NCBI GenBank assembly: GCA_004026145.2
Contig: SWLE01000518.1
Span: 52,501-116,500, forward strand
Source of the DNA: Takifugu bimaculatus
Lineage: Eukaryota; Chordata; Actinopteri; Tetraodontiformes; Tetraodontidae
Length of the DNA: 64,000 nt
Direction: 5' to 3'
Positions 9,636 to 22,000 of this stretch are shown piece by piece. The position numbers and the translations under genes are program-made. Each line of letters starts with the position of its first letter. The stretch's first letter is position 1. The notes under the pieces were generated by a model. It searched no databases and was not told the origin of the DNA. It was given only the letters and a program-made list of their open reading frames with translations.

Positions 9636-12600
9636 CTGAGAAGCAACATTCAGAGTTAGAGTAGCAAAGTTTGTTACTGGGAAATTTAATCAAACACTAT
9701 AAAGTTCCAGTTTTTAGAACCTGGAACATCTCTCGCCCCCCTTGGAATTTTAAGGGACCAATTGACATGAATTAGAACTGAGAATTTTTTGTTTCATCGT
9801 CCGGTTCTGAGCAAGTTGACAAATCTTATCCATGGGTTGGAGTGGGATAACATCACATTAACAATTTACTCACCCCAGTTATTTAGCTTTGGAGATTTGC
9901 TGTTAAATTTATGTGGAATGGAGAAATAAAAGAAAGCAAAAACAGAAATCTAAAGCTGCATGGCTTTCAAAAAGTCTAAAAAATGTTGGTATTTAAATGG
10001 ATGAAATATATGTAAATTGTATTGTTAAACTTTATATAAAGGTTATGGGTTTATACGAGTGCTTATACATATATTGTATATTATGTGGCTACTGGACAAA
10101 ATGTTACAAATAGTATATAAATCATGAGTAAAAAGTCTATACTTCCTCCTACTCCTTCTAGTCTTTTTCTAACCTGTATTAACCCTAACCCTGTATTAAC
10201 CGGTATTTATATATTTTTTGTTCTTTTTTTTGCTTGTTTGACAAAAAAATAAAAAAGTCTACAGATCCTAAAAAATGCACAAGTAAAAAACATTGTTTCC
10301 AAAGAATGTGGCATCTGTCCTGTCCCTCCTACTAACCCTGACCTTGACCCTGACCCTGACCCTGACCTAACCCTGACCTTTCATGTCAGATGTAGGAAAT
10401 ACTGACTGACAGGAGTCTATTCTCTTTTTTTGGTTTATGAGTGAGCCACGTTGCCTCCAGGACCACAGCGGGATGAGAGATGAGGACTGTTTATTGGGGT
10501 TGCTGGGAAGCAGAAATTCAAGCAGCAGGGCAGTTGCAGCTAAAAGATAAGAACGAGTAACCCTAACCCTAAAAGATAAGAACGAGTAACACTAACCCTA
10601 AAAGATAAGAACAAGTAACCCTAACCCTAAAAGATAAGAACGAGTAACCCTAACGCTAAAAGATAAGAACAAGTAACCCTAACCCTAAAAGATAAGAACG
10701 AGTAACCCTAACCCTAAAAGATAAGAACAAGTAACCGTAACCCTAAAAGATAAGAACAAGTAACCGTAACCCTAAAAGATAAGAACAAGTAACCGTAACC
10801 CTAAAAGATAAGATCGAGTAACCGTAACCCTAAAAGATAAGAACAAGTAACCCTAACCCTAAAAGATAAGAACGAGTAACCCTAACCCTAAAAGATAAGA
10901 ACGAAGTAACCCTAACCCTAAAAGATAAGAACGAGTAACCCTAACCCTAAAAGATAAGAACGAGTAACCCTAAAAGACAAGAACAAGTAACCCTAAAAGA
11001 TAAGAACAAGTAACCCTAACCCTAAAAGATAAGAACGAGTAACCCTAACCTTTAAAGATAAGAACAAGTAACCCTAACCCTAAAAGATAAGAACGAGTAA
11101 CCCTAACCCTAAAAGATAAGAACAAGTAACCCTAACCCTAAAAGATAAGAACAAGTAACCCTAACCCTAAAAGACAAGAACAAGTAACCCTAACCCTAAA
11201 AGATAAGAACAAGTAACCCTAACCCTAAAAGATAAGAACGAGTAACCCTAACCCTAAAAGATAAGAACGAGTAACCGTAACCCTAAAAGATAAGAACGAG
11301 TAACCCTAACCCTAAAAGACAAGAACAAGTAACCCTAAAAGATAAGAACAAGTAACCCTAACCCTAAAAGATAAGATCGAGTAACCGGAACCCTAAAAGA
11401 TAAGAACAAGTAACCCTAACCCTAAAAGATAAGAACGAGTAACCCTAACCCTAAAAGATAAGATCAAGTAACCCTAACCCTAAAAGATAAGAACAAGTAA
11501 CCCTAACCCTAAAAGATAAGAACGAGTAACCCTAACCTTTAAAGATAAGAACAAGTAACCCTAACCCTAAAAGATAAGAACAAGTAACCCTAACCCTAAA
11601 AGACAAGAACAAGTAACCCTAACCCTAAAAGATAAGAACAAGTAACCCTAACCCTAAAAGATAAGAACGAGTAACCCTAACCCTAAAAGATAAGAACGAG
11701 TAACCCTAACCCTAAAAGATAAGAACGAGTAACCGTAACCCTAAAAGATAAGAACGAGTAACCCTAACCCTAAAAGATAAGAACGAGTAACCCTAACCCT
11801 AAAAGATAAGAACGAGTAACCCTAACCCTAAAAGATAAGAACGAGTAACCCTAACCCTAAAAGACAAGAACAAGTAGCCCTAAAAGACAAGAACAAGTAA
11901 CCCTAAAAGATAAGAACAAGTAACCCTAACCCTAAAAGATAAGATCGAGTAACTGGAACCCTAAAAGATAAGAACGAGTAACCCTAACCCTAAAAGATAA
12001 GAACGAGTAACCCTAACCCTAAAAGATAAGAACGAGTAACACTAACCCTAAAAGATAAGTAGATTAGATTAGATTAGATTCAACTTTATTGTTATTGCAC
12101 ATGTACAGGTACAGAGCAACAAAATGCAGTTTAGCATCTAACCAGAAGTGCAAAAGAAGCAGCAAGTGAGGATAATAACTTAATAAGTACAGTATGGCGG
12201 TTATTTTACAATTGTTTACCGGGTTGTGCTATAAACATATTTTACAGATGGTGTTTACATTAAATGCCTTGGACTATGAGTGCAGGAGCTATTTAGCTAT
12301 TTACATAAGATAGAGGAGATGTGCAAATTATAAATTACGTGTATACAGATACAGATGATAAAGTGCATGAGTGCGCAGGACAGGTTTAAACAGTAGCTAC
12401 ATTGGTTACTAAGCTAGTGAGTTGTTGTGTAAACTGCTGTAGTGTAGTGAGGTGTGGAGTGTGTAAGGGTCAGCAGGAGTTCAGCAGGGACACCGCTCTG
12501 GGGAAGAAGCTGTTCCTCAGTCTACTGGTCCGAGTCCTGAGGGTTCTGTAGCGCCTCCCAGAGGGCAGGAGGGAAAATAGTCTGTGGGCGGGGTGGGAGG

Positions 12601-15600
12601 AGTCCTTGAGTATGCTGCGTGCTCGATGCAGGCAGCGCTTCCTCTGGACATCTCCGATGGCAGGGAGTGTAGTCCTTGTGATGCGTTGGGCAGTTTTCAC
12701 CACCCTCTGCAAGGCCTTGTGCTCAGCGATAGTGCAGCTTCCATACCAGACTGACACGCAGTTGGTCAGGATGCTTTCTATCGCACAGCGATAGAAGTTC
12801 ACCAGGACAGCCGAGGATAGCTGGTTCTTCCTCAGTGTCCTCAGGAAGAAGAGGCGCTGGTGAGCCTTCTTGATGATGCTGGAGGTGTTTGTGGTCCAGG
12901 ACAGGTCCTCTGAGATGTGGGTCCCCAGGAACTTGAAGCTGGAGACACGCTCGACGGCCATCCCGTTGATGTGGATGGGGTCCTGTGTGCCTCCTCTTGC
13001 TTTCCTGAAGTCCACGATGAGCTCCTTGGTCTTGCTGGTGTTGAGGACCAAGTTATTGTTGGCGCACCATGTGGTCAGGCGCTCTACCTCCTCTCTGTAG
13101 GCCTCTCGTCGTTGTTGCTGATGAGACCGATCACCGTTGTGTCGTCTGCAAACTTGATGATGGAGTTGGATCCATGTACAGGTCTGCAGTCGTGGGTGAA
13201 TAGAGAGTAGAGGAACGGGCTCAGCACACAGCCTTGTGGCACACCGGTGCTGAGTGTGATGGTGGTGGAGCAGCTGTGACCTGACCTAACACGCTGTGGT
13301 CTGTCGGTCAGGAAGTCCAGAGTCCAGTTGCAGAGGGAGGGGTTGATGCCCAGGTCTCCAAGTTTGGTGATCAGCTTGGAGGGGACGACGGTGTTGAAAG
13401 CTGAGCTGAAGTCAGCAAACAGCAATCGTGCATAAGTGTTCGTGTTGTCCAGGTGTGTGAGCACAGAGTGCAGTGCTATGGAGACTGCATCATCTATGCT
13501 CCTGTTGCTGCGGTAGGCAAACTGGTGTGGATCGAGTGTGGTTGGGAGGCAGTCCTTCAGGTGAGCCAGGACCAGTCGCTCGAAGCACTTCATAATGATG
13601 GGGGTGAGTGCTACCGGGCGGTAGTCATTGAGGCAGGTTGGTCTGGAATGCTTCGGAACTGGGACGATAGTTGTGGCCTTGAAGCAAGACGGGACCACTG
13701 TGTGGGCGAGGGACAGATTGAAGATGTCCGTAAAAATCCCGGCGAGCTGTTCTGCGCATGCCCTGAGCACACGTCCAGGGATGCCATCAGGACCAGCAGC
13801 CTTGCGTGGATTGATCCGGCTGAGGGCTGTGTAGACGGCGGTAGATGATAGTGTGATGGGTTGGTGGTCTGCTGGGAGAGGGGTCCTAGTGGCAGTGTCC
13901 TTGTCGTCCTTTTCGAAGCGAGCATAGAAGGTATTAAGCTCGTTCAGGAAGGTGGTGTCCATGACTGTGGGGCTGGAGTTGTTGGGTTTGTAGTCGGTGA
14001 TGGCCTGGATGCCTTGCCACATACGCCTGGGGTCAGAGCTGGAAAAGTGACCCTCAATCTTGCGTTTGTAGGTGTGCTTGGCCTTTTTGATGCCCCTCCT
14101 CAGGTTAGCCCTGGCTGTGCTGTAGGCCTGGGCTTCTCCTGATCTGAAGGCAGTGTTGCGCGCCTTCAGCAGGAGCCGCACCTCCTTGTTCATCCATGGC
14201 TTCTGATTGGGGTATGTGGTGATCCGCTTCGTGGTGGTTATGCTGTCGATGGTGGTGGTGATGTGGTCCAGAACAGTGGAGGTGAAATTGTCAATGTCGG
14301 TGTGTGTGTGTGAGCCACAGCTGCCCTGGGGCGTAAACATACTCCAGTCCGTGTGTTGAAACCTGTCCTGGAGTACGGAGTCTGCTCCCGCCGGCCACAC
14401 CTTGATGGTCTTCATTGATGGCCTGACGCGGTTGATGAGGGGTGAGTACTTGGGGGTGAGGAACAAAGAAAGGTGGTCTGATTGTCCTAGGTGGGGGAGG
14501 GGTGTTGCCGTATAGGCACCAGCCATGTTTGTGTAGACATGGTCCAGAGTTTTGTTTCCTCTTGTATTGCAGGAAACATGTTGGTGGAATTTTGGAAGAA
14601 CAGTTTTTAAGTTTGAATGATTGAAGTCACCCGCAACAATAAATGCAGCCTCCGGGTGGGCGGACTGTTGTTGGCTAATAGCCGCATGAAGTTCATTCAT
14701 CGCAAGAGTGGCATTAGCATCCGGGGGAATGTAAGCTGCTGTTATGATGACGGATGTGAATTCCCGAGGCAGATAAAACGGTCTACATTTAACCATTAAA
14801 AACTCCACGTTGGCTGAGCAGTGTCTCCTCAGAGTAGCGGAGTCGGTGCACCAGGTCTTGTTGATGTAGATGCATAGCCCCCCACCTCTGGTCTTACCGG
14901 AGTCGTCAGCTGTTCTGTCTGCCCGATGTGTGGAGCGCCCGGTTAGCCCGATGGCTGTGTCCGGTATGCCACTGTTTAGCCAAGTTTCCGTGAGAATCAT
15001 GGCATTGCAGTCCGAGAGTCCCTTACTGTGGTTGAGTCGGAGACGTAATTCATCCATTTTGTTTACCAAAGACCGTACGTTGGCGAGGAAAATGCTGGGA
15101 AGAGAGAGCCGATGCAGTGTTAGCCTTAGCTTCGCTCTTAGCCCTCCGCGCTTCCCCCTCCTTTGTTTACGATCTCGACGCCGCCTGCGAGCACTTCCGC
15201 CCGGCCGGGTAAAGTGCGTAGCCTCCGGCGTCCTGGAGATCTCAGGGATGAGTTGAAGATCGGTGATAAAAGTTTCCTGGCATTGCGATCTAATATCCAG
15301 AAGTTGTTCACGGGTGTAGGATGTGAACCCGAGGCTGTTCTGTATGAACAGACTAGCGAAGAGCAGGTAAATCACTGCAATTTTGCAGAAACTGGAGAGA
15401 CGCCGGGCCTCGCGATGTGCTCGCGCCGCCATCTTGGTTAGTAACCCTAACCCTAAAAGATAAGAATGAGTAACCCTAACCCTAAAAGATAAGAACGAGT
15501 AACCCTAACCCTAAAAGATAAGAACGAGTAACCCTAACCCTAAAAAACAAGAACAAGTAACCCTAAAAGATAAGAACAAGTAACCCTAACCCTAAAAGAT

Positions 15601-18600
15601 AAGATCGAGTAACCGTAACCCTAAAAGATAAGAACAAGTAACCCTAACCCTAAAAGATAAGAACGAGTAACCCTAACCCTAAAAGATAAGAACGAGTAAC
15701 CCTAAAAGATAAGAACGAGTAACCCTAACCCTAAAAGATAAGAACGAGTAACCCTAAAAGATAAGAACGAGTAACCCTAACCCTAAAAGATAAGAACAAG
15801 TAACCCTAACCCTAAAAGATAAGAACGAGTAACCCTAAAAGATAAGAACGAGTAACCCTAACCCTAAAAGATAAGAACAAGTAACCCTAACCCTAAAAGA
15901 CGAGAACAAGTAACCCTAACCCTAAAAGACAAGAACAAGTAACCCTAAAAGATAAGAACAAGTAACCCTAACCCTAAAAGATAAGAACGAGTAACCCTAA
16001 CCCTAAAAGATAAGAACAAGTAACCCTAACCCTAAAAGATAAGAACGAGTAACCCTAACCCTAAAAGACAAGAACAAGTAACCCTAAAAGATAAGAACGA
16101 GTAACCGTAACCCTAAAAGATAAGAACGAGTAACCCTAACCCTAAAAGATAAGAACAAGTAACCCTAACCCTAAAAGATAAGAACGAGTAACCCTAACCC
16201 TAAAAGATAAGAACAAGTAACCCTAACCCTAAAAGATAAGAACGAGTAACCCTAACTCTAAAAGATAAGAACAAGTAACCCTAACCCTAAAAGATAAGAA
16301 CGAGTAACCCTAACCCTAAAAGATAAGAACAAGTAACCCTAACCCTTAAAGATAAGAACAAGTAACCTCACCCTAAGAACAACGGTGATTCTGATCTGGA
16401 ACTACTGCTGATACATTCCAAAGACGCTGTCATGGAGCTGTCTGCTAAAGGCTACAGCACAATCACATCAAGCATTGTGCTTTTCCTAAACATTTAGGTA
16501 AGACAACATGTTAAAGCTGAAATAGTCTCTTTCAAATGATAACAGTAAAGTTTACCTTCTCACTTTCAAGATCCAACATCTTCTGCTGCAGAGCTGACTT
16601 CATCACTTCAATAGATTCCAACCACTGATGCACAGAAAGACACACAAACAAGACTGGGGGGTTATGTTGTGTTAATATTGCTGTGTTTGAACAAAGGCTT
16701 CAGCATCAGTCAAGAGCAACATTCATGCTGCATATTTCCACTTGGACCATCCCAGAATCTTGTGATCTGTTGGGTAAAGCCGTTACCTTCTCTGCCAGTG
16801 TGAGCACCGTCCTAGCATGGATCACCACAACCTGCTCCTCATTGGATAGATTCTTCAGAGTATAAACAAGGAGAGAAATCCTAAAATTAGACCCTGAGTA
16901 TGGTAATCATGATCGGCACGCTAACATCAAAACAACAAAGCATACTTTTGTTTTTCAATGTTGCTACAGAAGGAGGAGAATATAAAAGGATTCAGATTCC
17001 AACCACATAAATCTGATGATGATCTGGTCATGATCTCAATAGGACTGGATCAAGGCCAGATAATCAAAGGTCTTCCTGGCCTACACCAGCTCAAAAACAA
17101 TTACAAAAGAAATTCAACATACACTTACGGCGTTATCTCCCAGAATGTCCAACTTCTTCATCAAGTCATTAATAGAAATCTCCTAAAAAATAAAAGACTC
17201 GGCATCACTTGCTTTTTCCCTTTTCCTTTGTTCTTAACAGTGTGTTCATGCATCTATTCATCTTTTACAATTGGACTCAAAAATGTTCCTCAGATTATGA
17301 CAAGAGAAGAAACAAAAACTTCTTTTCAACTGAAGAAGACTTTTAGATAAGAGGAGAAATGTCTTCAAAAAATGAACAGAAATCTATTTGACTTCTCTTA
17401 AACCAACAAGTTCCATCCCAATACAAAGAACTTTGCACCATTTAGTCTTATTGTGGCGTTCCGTCCTTTCCAACGCCACTGGAGTTCGATGTTAGGCCCA
17501 ACGCTGCATGATGAGTCCAGCTAAGCTAAGAGCAGGTAACAGCTACTTTAGTGGCTTTTGGATAACGTGCACATTCCAGCTCCCCTCTGCTGACAAAGTG
17601 CAACACGTGACCCAAACCAACCACACATCACCGTGACAACCAGACCAAACCAATCAAAAATGAACACTACACCAGTCAAGCCATACATGGCTCCTATGAG
17701 TCTGGATAAAAATCATGCTAACTGAGCTACTTCAAAAACACATCCTCCAAATCAAATTCTGCTAAAATATGTGTAACACAAGACGAATGAGAAAAATATT
17801 GTGAAGTAGGGTTAAGGTTAGGATTTAACGCTTTACCAACAAAAGTAGTTTGTGACCATGTATTGTCCTTAAAGTAAATTACCATGGCAACTGGCTGAAT
17901 ATTAATATTAAAGTTACCGTTTTCATGTTGTGCCTCTTTTCATGTGTGTCTTATTGCAACAAACTTGTGTGTCCACAGCTTACTCACAGTAACGCCCTCG
18001 GCCTCACAGTAGATCTGCAGAGGACTGAGGCCTTCTGGGAAATAGAGTTGATGAAAGTTAATAGCAGGTGAGCGACGCTCTCTCTCCTGAGGAGAACATA
18101 TGGGTTCCATCAGAACTAATAGACTCATCACCAGCCTTGTTTGTCTCTGAAGTTATTTCTATCGGACTGTTGTTACCTCCAGCTCCAAAATCCGGAACTC
18201 CAACAGTTCGTTCTGATCTCTGATGTCTTGAATGTCGTTTCTCAGCTGCAGGTCTTCAGACTCCATCTGCTTCATCTGAAACCACCAGAAATGATCCAAT
18301 AACTCAGTTACTGAATGATCAGAGCAGCTGGGACCATTTTCTATGAGGATAAAGTGCCTCATTGAGTTTGTCTTTATTGATCCGTTTGGCACATCAAATA
18401 AAACATCAAGTCGTTATTTTAAGTTTTGTATTTTAAGATTGACAAATATGTTGTGTCAGTCGTTCTTTAGTTCTGTGTCCAATCAGCTGATGATGAGGAT
18501 TTTTGGCTGACATTTGTGCAGAGAATGTGCATCTATGCAAGATTGGGAGGCGACACCCGCTTGAGCTTTAAGATCCAAATCAAAATCTCTTTTTAACATT

Positions 18601-18999
18601 TAAATAGACAAAGTTTAAATTGTCTGCCGATTTATTCTAAACTCTTACATGAAATTACATGGAAATAAATCAACAGTTTCTAACCTTCTTGAGCAGATCC
18701 TGATTTTTTTGAAACAACAACTGTTTCTCCTCCACCCACTGGACATCCTACAGGCGGACAGACAGACGGACATGTGAAGAGAGAGCGGCAGACGCGCTGC
18801 TACAGGCGGACAGACAGACGGACATGTGAAGAGAGAGCGGCAGACGCGCTGCTACAGGCGGACAGACAGACGGACCAGGTTTCATTTGGACAGTATTTGA
18901 GTGTTTGCTAGATCACAGGCAACTCTGGCCAAGTGATTGTGGTTCTCTTAGGCTGTTTGTGAGGCTGGAAACGGTCAAATTCAGACCTTTAAAATCATC

Positions 19000-19033
<34 letters not shown>

Positions 19034-22000
19034 ACACACACACACACTCCAAAGATGGCCAGAGGTAATGAGACTGAATCAAATTAATCTAATTATATCT
19101 ATCAGATTTAATTATGCCAGGTTCAGACAATATGATTTTTTTGTTTCCACACTGGTCCCCATATCAGATTAAGCCGACTTGCCACCATTTGGCCTCTACG
19201 ATGATGATGAGCATCCATCATGACGGATCAACACCCTATAGATTCTACAGGACCCTAACCCTATAGTTTAGAGGTCACAGGGCAGGTTTGGCTAGAAACT
19301 GTCCATAATGGCTATAGAAGTGCTGTCCCTGATGCCAGCAGAAACAATCCCACACTCCTCCTGGGTCTTTCAAAGAGGAGCGTACCGACGGTCTATACCT
19401 CAAAATAAAAATAAAACCTCCCTAACGAACTTTGAATCCACAAACGAGCTACCCTACACACCCATTCATCGTTGCCGAGGTTTATAATTGGACCATATTC
19501 TGGACATTTTGTCGTTCACGAGAAAATAGCGTGAAAATCCCCCTGAATTTGTATCGTCTGATTGAAGCATTAGCAAAGATGGTAAACACGCAGTAATGCA
19601 GTAAATGTTTACGATTCACTCTCATTAAAAGGGTTAATGAGCATCAAGTTTACAGTGAACGTCCTTCTAGGATGGACAGGAGACTCTTGTACAGACATGT
19701 TCTGAAATAAACTCTGTGTGAGTGTGTGAGTGTGTGTGTGTGTGTGTGTGAGTGTGTGTGTGGGTGAGTGTGTGTGTGGGTGAGTGTGTGTGTGTGTGAG
19801 TGTGTGTGTGTGTGTGTGAGTGTGTGTGTGGGTGAGTGTGTGTGTGGGTGAGTGTGTGTGTGTGTGTGAGTGTGTGTGTGAGAGTGTGTGAGTGTGTGTG
19901 AGTGTGTGAGTGTGTGAGTGTGTGTGTGTGTGAGTGTGTGAGTGTGTGTGAGTGTGTGTGTGTGAGAGTGTGAGTGTGTGTTTTACCAGTCCTTGTTGTT
20001 TCAGCGCTGATTCCAGATCTAGAATTCTGGTTTGATAGTGACTGATCTCTTTCAGCAGCTGTTCTCTGGTCTGAAACCCAGAATAGACCCATAAGGCACC
20101 AACAGAACAGAGCCCTGGTTCAGGTTGTGGTCCAGGTGGATCCTACCTTGATCTCCTTCTCGGCATCATAGTGGCCTCCACTGGCCTCTGTCAACAGGGC
20201 GTAGGCTCGTTGCAGGGCCTGGTACTCCTGAGTCAGCTGGCGGTAGCGAAGATCCACCTCCTCACGGACACACACCTCAACACACAAACCAGCCAGTTGG
20301 TGGAAACAACTAAATCACAGAACATTCAAAGAACCAAAAGAGGGCAGGGAGAAACCGTGAAGACGATGGTCCGTCAATGCCTCAGAGTCAGTACGTGTGA
20401 TTAAACACCGAGTCAGTGTCGTCACGTCGTGTCACGACTGCACGTTTATCACAGGAACACGTTTGGGTCGGGTGGCCCCTCGTCCTGGTTAGTCCTCGCT
20501 AGTATGGCCACGATATTGCACGTATGGTGCACGTATGGTGCACGTATGCTGTACGTATGCTGCATGTATGCTGTACGTATGGTGCACGTATGGTGCACGT
20601 ATGCTGTACGTATGGTGCATGTATGTTGCATGTATGCTGCACGTATGGTGCATGTATGCTGCATGTATGCTGTACGTATGGTGCACGTATGGTGCACGTA
20701 TGCTGCACGTATGGTGCACGTATGGTGCATGTATGCTGCACGTATGGTGCACGTATGGTTCACATATGGTGCACGTATGCTGCACGTATGCTGTACGTAT
20801 GGTGCATGTATGTTGCACGTATGCTGCATGTATGGTGCACGTATGTTAAGTACCTCTTCTGGTTCAGTATCTGGTGTTCTGTCGGTGTGAAAGGACACAG
20901 AAGATCCGTCTGAATCCACTGATGCTTCTTCATCATAACCATAAAACGTCTCAATGACCTGCAGACACACACCCATATGCCAGTGGGTGGGTAAGTGCAC
21001 GCACACACACACGCACATACACAAACTACATTAGGGATTGGTTTAGCTCTACCTATAGCAGTTCTACAGCTAGCAGCAGTATCACGGTCAGTATAGAGTA
21101 AAAGTAACGGTAAAAGTAACGGTAGAGTCACCCTGCAGGCTCGGAAGGTGCGTTTTCTCCTCCATTGGTCGTTCCGCCTGTAACGCAGGAACATCTCGCG
21201 CTCCTGAAGCAAAACAAACATGAGGTTGAATCCCATTTGCACATCTCCAAACACAGGTGTTTGATGGATTTTCCCACAATAACACACTTCACATATCCGG
21301 ACTCCTCCAGAGTCTGAGAATGCATGTTTGCCAGATTGCAGTTAGAAACCTGTTAACTGATCATCAGTTCATTGCCTGTTTTGTACTGCACTTGGGTCCA
21401 TACCATACCCGTCACAGTACAATCTGGCCAATCATGGACCCAGCAGAACCACCGTCACCACGGGACCAGTTTGAAAGAATCGAGAGGGTGCTCATGCTTC
21501 AGGAGCAGCGGATGGAGGAGGCGGCTGCCCATGCCCGACCAGCTGCGGAGGCCCAAGCCAGGGCCATCCCAGCCCTCACAGCTCAACTGCAACAGCTGAC
21601 CTCCACCCTTTCCTCTCCAGAGGCCACAGTCTCTGCACCTCCACCTCCTGCTCCCGTTCCAGCGCTGCCGAGGATGATATCAGAACCCTGGCTGGGGGCC
21701 CCAGAGCGCTACAATGGGGATCACAAGCTCTGTCGTCCCTTCCTGACTTCCTGTTCTCTGCTCTTCAGTCTGCAGTCGCACATTTGCCACTGAGGGAGCC
21801 AAGGTGGCATACGTCATCAGCAACCTGACAGGAAGAGCTCTCCTCTGGGGAACTGGGAGAGGCAGACTCCTGCCTGTGCTTCATTCCAGGCCTTCTCGGA
21901 GGAGCTGCGCAAGGTCTTCGGGCTGGGAGCTACGGGTCCAGATGGCACTTCGGAGCTCCTCTCCATACGGCAGGGGAATCAGTCCGTGGCAGATTAAACC

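Larger units (their letters stand above)
12060..15437 (-). mobile_element. Full-length APE-type LINE (CR1/L2/Rex1 group) inside the satellite
   Basis: A 3.4-kb minus-strand element. Its 3' end carries the short tandem tail AATCTAATCTAATCT (plus strand 12060-12080) and its 5' end starts CAAGATGGCGGCG next to the ORF start. Satellite repeats flank it on both sides. The single ORF holds an APE endonuclease and a reverse transcriptase, broken by one indel. Clade assignment rests on overall RT style, not an alignment. Confidence 0.9.

Noticed and set aside
10543..16375. A true chromosome end
   Set aside because: The CCCTAA hexamers alternate with a fixed 17-bp spacer, lie in an intron and are flanked by unique coding sequence on both sides. 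This is an interstitial satellite.
19667..20092. Ser/Thr/His-rich 141-residue minus-strand frame
   Set aside because: It is the GT/GAGT microsatellite read through from jakmip3 exon 12; only the exon 12 residues are conserved.
20449..21024. Long open frames on both strands around the 11-bp array
   Set aside because: They follow from the stop-free 11-bp unit. Only the exon 9 and exon 10 parts of jakmip3 show conserved protein sequence.
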